A stretch of DNA of 64,000 nucleotides from NCBI RefSeq assembly GCF_001045445.1, contig NZ_LFNF01000003.1:744001-808000 (forward strand). The letters run 5' to 3'. This document shows positions 33,718 to 42,658 of this stretch, piece after piece. The position numbers and the translations under genes are program-made. The notes under the pieces were generated by a model. That model did no database searches and was not told where the DNA came from. It saw only the letters and a list, made by a program, of their open reading frames with translations. This DNA comes from Chryseobacterium sp. BLS98 (GTDB lineage Bacteria > Bacteroidota > Bacteroidia > Flavobacteriales > Weeksellaceae). Position 1 is the stretch's first letter, and the number at the start of each line of letters is the position of its first letter.

Positions 33718-34617
33718 ATGATATTATATATGATAATTTCAAGAAAAATACAGATAAGACTCAATGTATTCCTGATTACAGCTGCAGTAGTGCTGATCAC
33801 CGTTTTGTCCATGTACGAAATGGGATATACAGATGAGCTTCTGGAGGTTTTAGCAAAGGATAACTATATTTTTTACTGGATGCTTCTGGTAGGTGTATTT
33901 GCAGAAATTGTAGCCGGATCCATGGGCATGGGCTATGGAGTAATCTGTACAACAACGCTTATGTTCCTGAATATCCCACCCCATATTGTGAGCGCCAGTA
34001 TACATTCTGCAGAAAGCTTTACCACAGCAGCAGGAAGTCTAAGTCATATCAAACTTAAAAATGTAAGCGGAAATCTCGTGAAAAGACTTGCAATTCCGGC
34101 ATTAATAGGCGCTATTATAGGTGCTGTGAGCCTGACCTATCTGGGTGAATACTATGCCAAGATTACGAAAACGCTTATTGCTTTCTACACCCTCTACCTG
34201 GGAATTCAGATCCTGTCCAATGCCTTTAAAGATAAGCAGAATAAGGCGATGAAGAGAAAAACCAACCTAACAAGACTTGGTGTGATAGGAGGTTTTATAG
34301 ATTCCTTTGCAGGAGGAGGCTGGGGACCGCTGGTAACCGGAACTCTTATTAAAAATGCCTTTACTCCCAGGTTTGCAGTGGGAAGCTCTACCGTTGCTAA
34401 ATTTATATTAACGATTACTGCTGCCATTACTTTTTTCCTGACTCTCGGGGTTCAGCACTGGAATATTATCCTTGGCCTTCTGATCGGAGGAATTATTACT
34501 GCCCCGTTTTCTGCTATGCTTACGGCTAAACTTCCTGTTAAGAAGATGTTTCTGGTGATTGGTATCCTTGTCATAGTGATGAGTTCCATAACTATTTATA
34601 AATCAGTTTTCAAATAA
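33718..34617 (+). CDS. TauE/SafE family sulfite/sulfonate exporter
   Basis: A 299-residue membrane protein with about eight hydrophobic segments in two repeats; the repeat marks are VAGSMGMGYGVICTTTLMFL (first half) and SFAGGGWGPLVTGTLI (second half), both typical of TauE/SafE (DUF81). Members export sulfite, sulfoacetate or related anions from the cell. The neighbouring Rrf2 regulator fits sulfur metabolism. The start is uncertain between 33718 and an in-frame ATG a few codons later (MIISRKIQ), which leaves the membrane topology unchanged. Confidence 0.88.
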   Translation: MILYMIISRKIQIRLNVFLITAAVVLITVLSMYEMGYTDELLEVLAKDNYIFYWMLLVGVFAEIVAGSMGMGYGVICTTTLMFLNIPPHIVSASIHSAESFTTAAGSLSHIKLKNVSGNLVKRLAIPALIGAIIGAVSLTYLGEYYAKITKTLIAFYTLYLGIQILSNAFKDKQNKAMKRKTNLTRLGVIGGFIDSFAGGGWGPLVTGTLIKNAFTPRFAVGSSTVAKFILTITAAITFFLTLGVQHWNIILGLLIGGIITAPFSAMLTAKLPVKKMFLVIGILVIVMSSITIYKSVFK

Positions 34618-34705
34618 AATTTATGGGTTCCGGAGAAAAATAAATGCCCGAAAAACATTTTTGGCTTTGAAAATATTCTACTTTTACACCACTAAATAAT
34701 AGAAC

Positions 34706-34996
34706 ATGAATTTGCATATCGTAGCGCTTTTTAAGTTTAATGAAAACTATTTAATGGACGCTGTAGAACTGTTTCAGAAACTTGTAAAAGAGACCAGAAA
34801 AGAAGAAGGCTGCCTTCAGTACGACCTTATTGAAGATAAAGATAACAAAGGAACTTTTTTCCTGATCGAGCTTTGGGAAACCGTTGACCACCACAACAGG
34901 CACAACGGCCAGGACCATCTTCTTGACTTCCGGAAAGATGCCTCCAGGATTATGGAAAGCTCTGCAGAAGTATATAAAGGGTTTAAAATTTATTGA
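34706..34996 (+). CDS. Antibiotic biosynthesis monooxygenase-like (putative quinol monooxygenase)
   Basis: A 96-residue dimeric alpha/beta barrel protein. FKFNENYLMDAVELFQKLVKE, EEGCLQYDLIEDKDNKGTFF and IELWETVDHHNRHNGQDHL match the ABM fold (YgiN/LsrG type), in which the conserved His and Trp line a small pocket. Such proteins act as cofactor-free quinol monooxygenases or isomerases, or as heme-degrading enzymes (IsdG type); the pattern EGCLQYDLI is closer to YgiN. The gene precedes the heme acquisition island by one gene gap, so a heme link cannot be excluded. It ends in a strong terminator. Confidence 0.85.
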   Translation: MNLHIVALFKFNENYLMDAVELFQKLVKETRKEEGCLQYDLIEDKDNKGTFFLIELWETVDHHNRHNGQDHLLDFRKDASRIMESSAEVYKGFKIY

Positions 34997-35026
34997 TTTT
35001 AATCGATTAATTAAATAAAAAAAAGT

Positions 35027-35058
35027 AAAAGGCGGCTTCAGATGTGAAACCGCCTTTT
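35027..35058. terminator. Terminator between convergent genes at 35 kb
   Basis: AAAAGGCGG-C-TTCA-GATG-TGAA-A-CCGCCTTTT stem between the monooxygenase gene and the HmuY-like gene. Confidence 0.85.
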
Positions 35059-35092
35059 GATTAGAAAAAATAGAAAGTATTAAAATTCAAGT

Positions 35093-36388
35093 TTATTTTA
35101 CGATAAGTTTTTTCGTTTCCGTACTGCCCCCGAAGCTGATTTTTACAAGGTAATTTCCGGCAGTAAGGTGAGCTAAATTCAGATCCTGTCTGTAGAATCC
35201 TGTCTGATTTGTGAGTTCAGCAGTATATACTTTTTTCCCGGTAAGGTCATACACTTCGATGTTTCCTTTATTGTTTGCTTTTTCCTTCACATCGAAAAGT
35301 ACAGTTATTGTTTTATCTGCTGTTGTAGGGTTGGGATAGATCCCGAAAGAAGCTTTTTTACTTACTTCGGTAATTCCTAAAGTGGCCGTAATTTTTTTGT
35401 ATTTGAAATACATATCTCCTGTAGAGGCTCCGCCATTGGTTGTGAAATACATTCTGTAGTAATCGTTTCCTTTTTTGACATAATAGACTACATTATTATT
35501 AACAGTCCCGATCCCTTTCCATGAATGTCCTATAGTGGTAATATTGGAAGAGAAATTACTGTCTGCAGGTGTAGTGAATGCAGCTGTTTCCTGGGTTTCA
35601 GGCTGTACTTTTGCCACTTTTACACTGGGTCCCTGGATCGCTCCGGTAAGAGGATACATCATCATGTTGTTGTAGAAAGTGTAATACTTGGTAAACATAA
35701 AGTCCCATGCACTTCTGGAAGGCTCCATATTGGGTACTTTTGTTCCTGTGGTGAACGAAAAATAGTTGAAATAGGCATCATCTGATCCATTGGCCAGAGT
35801 TCTGGTTTCAGTAGCTCCCCACGAAGTTCCGTTCCATTTGGAATATTTAAACGTATACCCTCCAAATGCATCTTCAATTGCAAATTTAATGTAGGAATCA
35901 GAGCCTGTGTACTTAAGGACAAAAACTGCTTTTCCTTCAATGTGGTGTGTCAGGGAATTATATGTTCCCCAACCTGTTGACGGAATATTGGGATTAGATG
36001 AGGTAATAGGTCCCTGTTCAAAGGCTCCCTGGCTAATGTCAGTGGTCTGGTCCGGATTGTAAAGCGGTTCTCCCCAACTTGCGATATTGCTGATATTGAT
36101 ATTGTCCCAGTCTGCTAAATTTGTAGAAGCTGTATACACTTCAATATTCAAAGCGTCATTAATTCTTGTTCCGAATGCAAAATTGGAGTTTCTGTAAAAA
36201 GCCACATCCCAGGTATTGGCCGGTTGCGAAACCATATTGCCATTGGCAAGATTGAAAAACACACGATTTTGGTAAGAAGGTCCCATCGTCATATTTACCT
36301 GCGTATACCCCAGTGCATCAGTTTGTGCCAATACAGTCTGCTGTACAGAAAGCGCCAATGCCGAAGCCAATAATAGTTTTGTTTTCAT
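35093..36388 (-). CDS. HmuY-like heme-binding protein with T9SS sorting domain
   Basis: A 431-residue exported protein (signal peptide MKTKLLLASALALSVQQTVLAQ). The body has the HmuY pattern of paired W-D-(V/F)-x-F words: NTWDVAFYRNSNFAFGTRIN near residue 60 and RSAWDFMFTKYYTFY later, with FAIEDAFGGYTFKYSKWNG and AYFNYFSFTTG between them, as in the HmuY lipoprotein encoded 3 kb away. The C-terminus from about 350 (FGIYPNPTTADKTITV ... GNYLVKISFGGSTETKKLIVK) is a type A sorting domain, so this is probably a secreted or surface hemophore feeding the TonB receptor. A Fur-box-like dyad lies on either side of its promoter. Heme binding is inferred. Confidence 0.75.
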   Translation of the reverse strand: MKTKLLLASALALSVQQTVLAQTDALGYTQVNMTMGPSYQNRVFFNLANGNMVSQPANTWDVAFYRNSNFAFGTRINDALNIEVYTASTNLADWDNINISNIASWGEPLYNPDQTTDISQGAFEQGPITSSNPNIPSTGWGTYNSLTHHIEGKAVFVLKYTGSDSYIKFAIEDAFGGYTFKYSKWNGTSWGATETRTLANGSDDAYFNYFSFTTGTKVPNMEPSRSAWDFMFTKYYTFYNNMMMYPLTGAIQGPSVKVAKVQPETQETAAFTTPADSNFSSNITTIGHSWKGIGTVNNNVVYYVKKGNDYYRMYFTTNGGASTGDMYFKYKKITATLGITEVSKKASFGIYPNPTTADKTITVLFDVKEKANNKGNIEVYDLTGKKVYTAELTNQTGFYRQDLNLAHLTAGNYLVKISFGGSTETKKLIVK

Positions 36389-36408
36389 AATTTATTTTTG
36401 AAATTATT

Positions 36409-36427
36409 ATTTAGAATGATTCTACAA
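36409..36427 (-). promoter_or_regulatory. Fur-box-like dyad A
   Basis: ATTTAGAAT-G-ATTCTACAA; left arm perfect, right arm 7 of 9 to the flavobacterial iron-box pattern ATTTAGAATnATTCTAAAT. It overlaps the -7 element on the gene-proximal side. Confidence 0.6.
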
Positions 36428-36432
36428 AAATA
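36425..36432 (-). promoter_or_regulatory. -7 element of the HmuY-like T9SS gene
   Basis: The minus strand reads TATTTTTG, a TAnnTTTG match, between two Fur-box-like dyads, 36 bp before the start. Confidence 0.6.
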
Positions 36433-36439
36433 GATATTT

Positions 36440-36458
36440 ATTTTTAATGATTCTAAAT
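36440..36458 (-). promoter_or_regulatory. Fur-box-like dyad B
   Basis: ATTTTTAAT-G-ATTCTAAAT; right arm perfect. Same position relative to the -7 element as dyad D at 37453-37471. Confidence 0.55.
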
Positions 36459-36526
36459 AAAAATATGATTTTTATCTTGTTTTTGCAGTTATTACTCTGT
36501 GAAAGTAGGGGTATTTTACTAAAAGA

Positions 36527-36553
36527 GCCGGCCGGAAATGCTTTCCGGCCGGC
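36527..36553 (-). terminator. Terminator of the 36.6-kb T9SS gene
   Basis: Perfect 12-bp GC-rich stem GCCGGCCGGAAA / TTTCCGGCCGGC with a 3-nt loop, followed on the minus strand by TCTTTTAG. Confidence 0.8.
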
Positions 36554-36590
36554 CTCAAAGGCATAATACTAGTCTAATAATAATAAAACC

Positions 36591-37409
36591 TTATTTCTTG
36601 ATGAATTTGGATTTCACTACGGAGCCATCTGCAGTTTCTACCAGCATATAGTAAACACCGGTCTGAAGTCCGCTGATATCAAATTTTTGTCCTTTCAGTT
36701 TTCCTTCTGCTACTTTCTGTCCTCCGGCAGAATAGATTTCAATGTTCTTAGGCTCTGCTTTGTAAATAAATTCTAAAGCGGTATGGTCTGTACTGACAGC
36801 AAACTTAAAGTTTTCCTTTACTTTATTGGCATCGTCAACTCCCAATGAAGTAGAAGTATTGTAGACTACATTATCAATCTGAACCGCTACGTGAGCAGCG
36901 GAAGGGGTAACTTTGAAGACAATATAAGAACCCGTAGTCGAAGGAATATTAACACTTATGTTCTGAATTACTCCAACGGTAGTTACATTGATAGGATTTC
37001 CTACACCCACAAAAGTCGACATATCGGTAGGACTTGTTGCTAATCCGATCTGGATGGTTCCAGGTCCCGGAGACGGGGATACCAGTGTAGTGGTAAATGT
37101 TAAAGATTTATTTCCTGTTACATTATCAATCAGAGGAGTAATAAGATAAGAAGGTGCAGTTGCATTGTTACCTGCATAAGACTGAATAAATCTCTGGCTG
37201 TTGTCCGTATCAAGAGCTGCTACAATCATTCTTGGCGGAGCAGGGGGGAATGCACCCGTTATAGGAGCAACTACTGCAGACCAGCCATTTTGAGGAAAAG
37301 TGGTTGTACCAATAGTAAAGTTGTTGAAATTTTCATTAAGCGTCGCTACTTGTGCATGCGCTGTAATAGCCGTAAACATTAATGTTCCTAGAAGTAGTTT
37401 TAATTTCAT
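36591..37409 (-). CDS. T9SS-exported choice-of-anchor type protein
   Basis: A 272-residue exported protein (signal peptide MKLKLLLGTLMFTAITAHAQ). Residues ~20-190 (NENFNNFTIGTTTFPQNGWS, TDNSQRFIQSYAG, SYLITPLIDNVTGNKSLTF, QIDNVVY) form a lectin-like jelly roll of the choice-of-anchor or cleaved-adhesin type. The C-terminal part (NIEIYSAGGQKVAEGKLKGQ ... MLVETADGSVVKSKFIKK) is a type A sorting domain. It is divergent from the TonB receptor gene of the heme island and shares with the HmuY-like gene a nearly identical promoter with Fur-type dyads, so it is likely iron regulated. Its ligand is unknown; a role in binding heme proteins is only a guess. Confidence 0.75.
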   Translation of the reverse strand: MKLKLLLGTLMFTAITAHAQVATLNENFNNFTIGTTTFPQNGWSAVVAPITGAFPPAPPRMIVAALDTDNSQRFIQSYAGNNATAPSYLITPLIDNVTGNKSLTFTTTLVSPSPGPGTIQIGLATSPTDMSTFVGVGNPINVTTVGVIQNISVNIPSTTGSYIVFKVTPSAAHVAVQIDNVVYNTSTSLGVDDANKVKENFKFAVSTDHTALEFIYKAEPKNIEIYSAGGQKVAEGKLKGQKFDISGLQTGVYYMLVETADGSVVKSKFIKK

Positions 37410-37421
37410 AACGTTATTTTT

Positions 37422-37440
37422 ATTTAGAATTGTTATACAA
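37422..37440. promoter_or_regulatory. Fur-box-like dyad C
   Basis: ATTTAGAAT-T-GTTATACAA; left arm perfect, right arm decayed. Counterpart of dyad A. Confidence 0.5.
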
Positions 37441-37445
37441 AAATA
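37438..37445 (-). promoter_or_regulatory. -7 element of the 36.6-kb T9SS gene
   Basis: Minus strand TATTTTTG, placed between dyads C and D exactly as in the 36.4-kb module. Confidence 0.55.
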
Positions 37446-37452
37446 AGTATTT

Positions 37453-37471
37453 ATTTTTAACTATTCTAAAT
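37453..37471. promoter_or_regulatory. Fur-box-like dyad D
   Basis: ATTTTTAAC-T-ATTCTAAAT; right arm perfect. It lies between the divergent -7 elements and upstream of the receptor promoter. Confidence 0.55.
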
Positions 37472-37478
37472 AAAGTAT

Positions 37479-37486
37479 TATATTTG
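37479..37486 (+). promoter_or_regulatory. -7 element of the heme uptake operon
   Basis: TATATTTG, full match to TAnnTTTG, 16 bp before the receptor ATG and 7 bp after dyad D. Confidence 0.65.
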
Positions 37487-37502
37487 CGGAAATTTTTACT
37501 CT

Positions 37503-39608
37503 ATGAAGAAGAAAGTGCTTTCCGTTCTGTCATTATCCATTGCCTTTTGGATGAACGCACAAGAAAAAGATTCTCTTAATAAAAATAAAATAGAGGAAGT
37601 TGTTATTACAGGACAGTACATGCAGCAGTCTATCAATAAATCAATATATAAAGTTGAGGTTATAGATGCCCAGCAGATCAAAAATATGGCGGCAACCAAT
37701 GTTGCCGATGTTCTCAACCAAAGTCTTAATATCCAGATCACGCCGGACACCCGCTCGGGAAATTCTACAGCCAATATGATGGGGTTAGACGGCAATTACG
37801 TGAAAGTACTTATCGATAATATTCCTGTAGTGGGTGATACAGGATTGGGAAGTAATATAGATCTTACCAAACTGTCCCTGAACAACGTAGAAAGAATAGA
37901 GGTTGTAAAGGGAAGCATGGGAGTAGAATACGGTAACGGGGCAGTAGCCGGAGTGATCAATATTATCACCAAAAAAAGCAATACAAGGAAAGTAAGCGTA
38001 AGAGCTTCTCTGCAGGAAGAAACCGTAAGGGATAATTACGATCTGAAGAAAAAAGGAAACGGGAGGCATATTCAGAACCTTAATGTAGACTATAATATTG
38101 ATAATAACTGGTTTGCCAACATCAGCTTTAACCATAACCAGTTTATGGGCTATGAAGGAGAAAGCAAGGGCTATAAATATTTTGAAAGAGATAATAAAAG
38201 AGGTTTCGAATGGAATCCGAAAGATCAGTATGATGCTTCAGCATTGATCCGATATTCAAAAAACAAAACTTCTTTCTATTATAAGCTGTCTTATTTGTAT
38301 GAAAAATTCAATTTTTACAATCCTGAGGTTAACAGGATTCCGTTGAATGATGGAATGGGAGGAGCATTGTATGAGAGTATAGACCGTGAATATAATACCA
38401 AACGTTGGGCACATCAGTTTAATATTCAGACCAATATTGGGAATATCCGGTATATGGGAGACTTTTCTTACCAGAACCAGGACAGGAAATACCATGACTA
38501 TAACTATGATATTCCGAACAGGTCTGTCAGAATCAATCGAGAAGACAGGTCGTACTACAAAACAGATGTGATCTATTCAAGAGGAATGTTCAGTAATTTT
38601 CTCAATAATAAAACGTTTGATTTCCAGCTTGGCTACGAATTGGATTATACCAATGGATATGCAGCGCTTATTGCTGGAGATTTCTTCGGTGAAGCGGTGA
38701 AAAGAAAGATCTTTACCTATTCCAATTTCCTCTCCGGAGAATGGAATATTTCAGACAGGCTTTCCGTAAGACCAGGCGCAAGGCTTTCCGTAAGCGAAAA
38801 TTTTGACAATCAGTTCAATTATTCCCTTTCCGCAAGATATAAAACTTCTGAAAATTCCAACATAAGGGCTGTAGCAGGGACTGCAAACCGTTTTCCTACC
38901 TACGATGAGCTCTATACCTACTTCGTTAATATCAATCACGATGTACAGGGAAACCCTGACCTGAATCCTGAAAAAGGTTTTTCAGCAGGTGCTTTCTGGG
39001 ATCAGAATTTTACAGCAAATGACTGGAAAATTGCATACAGCGTTAACGCATTATATCTGGATGTACGGGACAGAATTGAAATGGTACTGGTAAAAGATCC
39101 CTCTACTTATAAATATATGAATATGGATAAGTACAGGAATATGCTGTTCTCTGCCAATGTCGACTTTAAAAAAGACCAGCTGGCCTTATCTTTAAGAGGG
39201 TCTGTAAGCGGAACCTCAGTGGCTGTGAACGGGCTTTATCATACATCACCTACAGACTACCAATATCTTGTTCAGACAGGAGCATCGGCAAACTATAAAC
39301 TGAAAAATACCCAAACAGCTTTCGCCTTATACTATAAATATACAGGTCCGGGAAGAAATTATGTGCTGGAAAGTGAAGCCACCGGTTTCAGACTCGGAAA
39401 AACAGATGATTTTCATATGATGGATTTCATTGTAAGCCAGCCATTCTGGAAAGACCACTTGGAACTTTCTGTAGGAGTGAAAAATATATTCGATGTCACC
39501 AGTATCAATACGACTGCTACTGCTGGAACTGCCCATACAGGCGCAGCGGACCGCCTCAATCTGTACTACGGAAGAAGCTATTTTGCAAGATTAATTTATC
39601 AATTCTAA
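37503..39608 (+). CDS. hmuR: TonB-dependent heme receptor (HmuR-like)
   Basis: A 701-residue outer-membrane receptor. Signal peptide MKKKVLSVLSLSIAFWMNAQ, a TonB-box-like IEEVVITGQ at ~30-38, plug domain (KNMAATNVADVLNQSLNIQI, VERIEVVKGSMGVEYGNGAVAGVINIITKK), then a 22-strand barrel ending in a terminal Phe (FARLIYQF). FRAP-like FPTYDELYTYF and NPDLNPEKG words occur in the barrel as in heme and siderophore receptors. Downstream genes (HmuY, HmuTUV, HmuS) show that the cargo is heme. First gene of an eight-gene-long plus-strand run; a Fur-type dyad lies before its promoter. Confidence 0.88.
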   Translation: MKKKVLSVLSLSIAFWMNAQEKDSLNKNKIEEVVITGQYMQQSINKSIYKVEVIDAQQIKNMAATNVADVLNQSLNIQITPDTRSGNSTANMMGLDGNYVKVLIDNIPVVGDTGLGSNIDLTKLSLNNVERIEVVKGSMGVEYGNGAVAGVINIITKKSNTRKVSVRASLQEETVRDNYDLKKKGNGRHIQNLNVDYNIDNNWFANISFNHNQFMGYEGESKGYKYFERDNKRGFEWNPKDQYDASALIRYSKNKTSFYYKLSYLYEKFNFYNPEVNRIPLNDGMGGALYESIDREYNTKRWAHQFNIQTNIGNIRYMGDFSYQNQDRKYHDYNYDIPNRSVRINREDRSYYKTDVIYSRGMFSNFLNNKTFDFQLGYELDYTNGYAALIAGDFFGEAVKRKIFTYSNFLSGEWNISDRLSVRPGARLSVSENFDNQFNYSLSARYKTSENSNIRAVAGTANRFPTYDELYTYFVNINHDVQGNPDLNPEKGFSAGAFWDQNFTANDWKIAYSVNALYLDVRDRIEMVLVKDPSTYKYMNMDKYRNMLFSANVDFKKDQLALSLRGSVSGTSVAVNGLYHTSPTDYQYLVQTGASANYKLKNTQTAFALYYKYTGPGRNYVLESEATGFRLGKTDDFHMMDFIVSQPFWKDHLELSVGVKNIFDVTSINTTATAGTAHTGAADRLNLYYGRSYFARLIYQF

Positions 39609-39625
39609 ACCAAAAGCTACCCCTT

Positions 39626-40735
39626 ATGAACTATTTAAAAATATTTGCTCTTTTTTCAGCTATAGCTTTACAATCCTGTGTTTCAGCTGATGAAGATCCT
39701 GTTCCTGCACCTCCGATCACCGGATCTGTAGTAGAAGTAAAATCAGGAGGAGCTACAGAACCGAACCAGGTCTGGATAGATTTAAGTGATTATGAAAAAC
39801 CCTCTGTCAATAGAAGGACAGACTGGGATCTTGGCTTCTACAGCGGTGATGGTTTCCATGTTGTAATTAATGGTTCACTTGCTATGACAGTGGCAAAAAT
39901 TCCTAATAAAACGGATATGAAAGCAGTAACGGAAGCAGATGTCTCAGTACTTAAAGGAAGTGCAACAGTAGGTACGTTTGATCCTGCCAATATGCAGTTT
40001 ATCGATCAACCTGACGGGAATTTCCTCACCCAGACTTCAGGAATTGAACCCATTAAGGAAAACGATGCGGAAAACCCTATTTACCTTTTAAATCTGGGAA
40101 GAGATATTCCGTCTCCTGATAATATCGGACCAGGTTCCGTCAGTTTGTCTGGAGCTGCAAGAGGCTGGAAAAAGATCCAGATTCTCAGAGCATTGAACGG
40201 ATACAAAATACGTTATGCAGATATAGCCAATACAACAAGCTATACTGAATATTTTATCCCGAAAGATACAGATTACAATTTTACTTATTTCAGTTTTAAT
40301 ACAGGGACAACGGTAAAAATCCAGCCTAAGAAAAAAGATTGGGATTTAGGCTTTACCACATTTACCAATGAAGTGTTTACAGCACCCGGAGTCAGTGCCG
40401 GAAGTTATTTTTTTGCTGACTTTATTGTTACAAACACCCTTAACGGAGTGGGCATATACCAGGTCACTCCGGCAGGAAATCTTGATCAGGCTTACAACTC
40501 CTTTAAGCTAGGTGATGTAGACAAATCAAAATTTATATTTAACGATCAGAGAGCTCTTGGTGATAAGTGGAGAACCACCACGGGAACTACAGACAATCCG
40601 CAGGCCCACGTATATGCTGACCGTTTTTTTGTTCTGAAAGATGCTGAAGGATTTTACTTTAAGCTGAGGTTCAATACCATGAAAAGCGAAGACGGCCACC
40701 GCGGTACCACCAATTTTGAATTCGACCCTTTATAA
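39626..40735 (+). CDS. hmuY: HmuY family heme-binding lipoprotein
   Basis: A 369-residue lipoprotein (MNYLKIFALFSAIALQSC, lipobox LQSC, Cys18). HmuY words are DWDLGFYSGDGFHVVINGS near residue 70, YFSFNTGTTVKIQPKKKDWD and YFFADFIVTN in the second half. HmuY proteins are surface lipoproteins that take heme from host proteins and pass it to the HmuR receptor encoded 17 bp upstream. In other members heme is held by two His; which residues do so here cannot be decided by eye. It is followed after 20 bp by hmuT. Confidence 0.85.
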   Translation: MNYLKIFALFSAIALQSCVSADEDPVPAPPITGSVVEVKSGGATEPNQVWIDLSDYEKPSVNRRTDWDLGFYSGDGFHVVINGSLAMTVAKIPNKTDMKAVTEADVSVLKGSATVGTFDPANMQFIDQPDGNFLTQTSGIEPIKENDAENPIYLLNLGRDIPSPDNIGPGSVSLSGAARGWKKIQILRALNGYKIRYADIANTTSYTEYFIPKDTDYNFTYFSFNTGTTVKIQPKKKDWDLGFTTFTNEVFTAPGVSAGSYFFADFIVTNTLNGVGIYQVTPAGNLDQAYNSFKLGDVDKSKFIFNDQRALGDKWRTTTGTTDNPQAHVYADRFFVLKDAEGFYFKLRFNTMKSEDGHRGTTNFEFDPL

Positions 40736-40755
40736 TAATCAAATAATAGTATATC

Positions 40756-41634
40756 ATGAAAAAATTAATCCTTGCAGCTTCCATTCTGATGGCAGTATAC
40801 TCATGCAAAAAAGCAGAAGGAGCTAAAACAGAAAATACAACAGAAACCTCTTCTGAAGCCCCTAAATCCAATAACAAAATCGTTACCCTGAGCGGAGGCA
40901 TTACAGAAATTGTAAGCGCATTGGGCCACGAAAAAGAGATTGTAGGAACAGACGTTACCAGCACCTATCCTGCAACATTAAAAGCTACAGCTAAAGACCT
41001 TGGACATGTAAGATCCATGACCATCGAGCCTATCATGGCGGTGAGCCCTACTTTGATTTTAGCTTCCGAAAAAGATATCAACCCTGAATTAATGGCTAAA
41101 ATCAAGTCTTCAGGTATCCAGGCTGAGATTTTCAAACAGGAATACACGGTAGAAGGAACCAAAAAACTGATTGCTGACGTTGCAAAAGCTGTTGAAAATA
41201 CAGAGTATCAGAAATTAAACGATAAAATCGATGCCGATCTGAAACAAATTCAGCCGATCGCTAAAAAGCCAAAAGTACTGTTCATCTACGCAAGAGGGAA
41301 TATGCTGATGGTTTCAGGTAAAAATACACCTATGGCCTCTTTAATAGGTCTTGCCGGCGGAGAGAACGCAGTAAATGATTTCGAAGATTTCAAACCACTG
41401 ACACCGGAAGCCGTTGTAAAAGCCAATCCGGATATTTTATTCTTCTTCGAAACAGGCCTTCAGGGTGCCGGCGGAAATGAAGAAGCTCTTAAAATGCCGG
41501 GCGTAGCCCAAACCAATGCCGGGAAAAATAAAAAGATCATCGCCATGGACGGAGGATTGGTTTCGGGTTTCGGACCGAGACTGGGAGAGGCTGCAGTTGA
41601 ACTAAACAAACTTTTAATTGAAAACACAAAGTAA
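40756..41634 (+). CDS. hmuT: Heme ABC transporter substrate-binding protein
   Basis: A 292-residue lipoprotein (MKKLILAASILMAVYSC, lipobox Cys17), with a Ser/Glu-rich linker and then a class III periplasmic binding fold: IVTLSGGITEIVSALGHEKEIVGTDVTSTYP, a long central helix, and VLFIYARGNMLMVSGKNTPMASLIGLAGGENAV. It carries heme from the outer-membrane receptor to the HmuUV importer. The last 17 bp overlap the permease gene, which suggests coupled translation. Confidence 0.9.
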   Translation: MKKLILAASILMAVYSCKKAEGAKTENTTETSSEAPKSNNKIVTLSGGITEIVSALGHEKEIVGTDVTSTYPATLKATAKDLGHVRSMTIEPIMAVSPTLILASEKDINPELMAKIKSSGIQAEIFKQEYTVEGTKKLIADVAKAVENTEYQKLNDKIDADLKQIQPIAKKPKVLFIYARGNMLMVSGKNTPMASLIGLAGGENAVNDFEDFKPLTPEAVVKANPDILFFFETGLQGAGGNEEALKMPGVAQTNAGKNKKIIAMDGGLVSGFGPRLGEAAVELNKLLIENTK

Positions 41635-42658
41635 GCTTTACTTTTATCTTATTGTAAGTGTCCTGCTGCTCGTAATTCTTGCAGTTGTGGCACTTTATAT
41701 CGGTGTTTACGATTTTAATGGGACATCGCCGTTCAGTGTTTTAGGACAGCTGATTAAAGGAGATCCCGGTTTGGCCTTAAACGATAAATATGTGATCTGG
41801 GACGTAAGAGCTGCGAGAATTATTATGGCCATACTCATAGGAAGTATGCTGGCAGTTTCCGGGACAAGCTTACAGGGTTTATTTAAAAATCCCCTAGCAA
41901 CGGGTGAGGCGATAGGTTTAACTTCAGGAGCAACGTTACTGGCAGCTATTGCCATTGTTTTGGGAAGCCATTTTAAGCAGTATCTTCCTGAAGTAGTTCA
42001 GTTTTCAATAGTCGGAATATCAGCATTTTTAGGTGCTTTGCTGGCTATGATGCTGGTTTACAGGATTTCTACCAGTGCAGGGAAAACCAATGTTGTCATG
42101 ATGCTGTTAAGCGGTGTTGCCATTACATCCATAGGTTTTTCCATTACCGGATTTCTCATCTACATTTCAAAAGATGAACAGTTAAGAGACCTTACGTTCT
42201 GGAATATGGGAAGCCTTGCTGCTGCTACCTGGACGAAAAATATTGTTTTAACGCTTGTTTTGATCATTTCATATGCTGTTCTGCTTCCAAAGGGAAAGGC
42301 TCTGAATGCCATGATGCTGGGAGAAAAAGATGCGGAGCATTTAGGAATCAATGTTGAAAAACTGAAAAAGCAGATCGTGATCATTACCTCACTGATGGTA
42401 GGGACCTGCGTTGCATTTTCAGGAACGATTGGCTTTATAGGGCTTATTGTTCCTTACATTTTAAGGCTTTTATTCAAGTCCAATTATGTTTTCATTCTGC
42501 CGTTGTCAGCAGTTTTGGGAAGTATTTTACTTTTGACTGCCGATACCATCAGCAGAAGCATTGTAGCCCCTTCAGAACTGCCGATCGGTATTTTGACCTC
42601 CCTGATCGGAGGGCCGGTTTTTATTGCTATTTTAATTAAATTTAAAAAATCACTCTAA
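41618..42658 (+). CDS. hmuU: Heme ABC transporter permease (FecCD family)
   Basis: A 346-residue permease with about ten membrane segments. Family marks: VIWDVRAARIIMAILIGSMLAVSGTSLQGLFKNPLA near the N-terminus and GTIGFIGLIVPYILRLLF in the second half, which is the coupling helix region. It overlaps hmuT by 17 bp and shares TAATG with hmuV (stop and start overlap), so the three genes form a tight unit. It passes heme through the inner membrane. Confidence 0.93.
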   Translation: MKTQSKLYFYLIVSVLLLVILAVVALYIGVYDFNGTSPFSVLGQLIKGDPGLALNDKYVIWDVRAARIIMAILIGSMLAVSGTSLQGLFKNPLATGEAIGLTSGATLLAAIAIVLGSHFKQYLPEVVQFSIVGISAFLGALLAMMLVYRISTSAGKTNVVMMLLSGVAITSIGFSITGFLIYISKDEQLRDLTFWNMGSLAAATWTKNIVLTLVLIISYAVLLPKGKALNAMMLGEKDAEHLGINVEKLKKQIVIITSLMVGTCVAFSGTIGFIGLIVPYILRLLFKSNYVFILPLSAVLGSILLLTADTISRSIVAPSELPIGILTSLIGGPVFIAILIKFKKSL

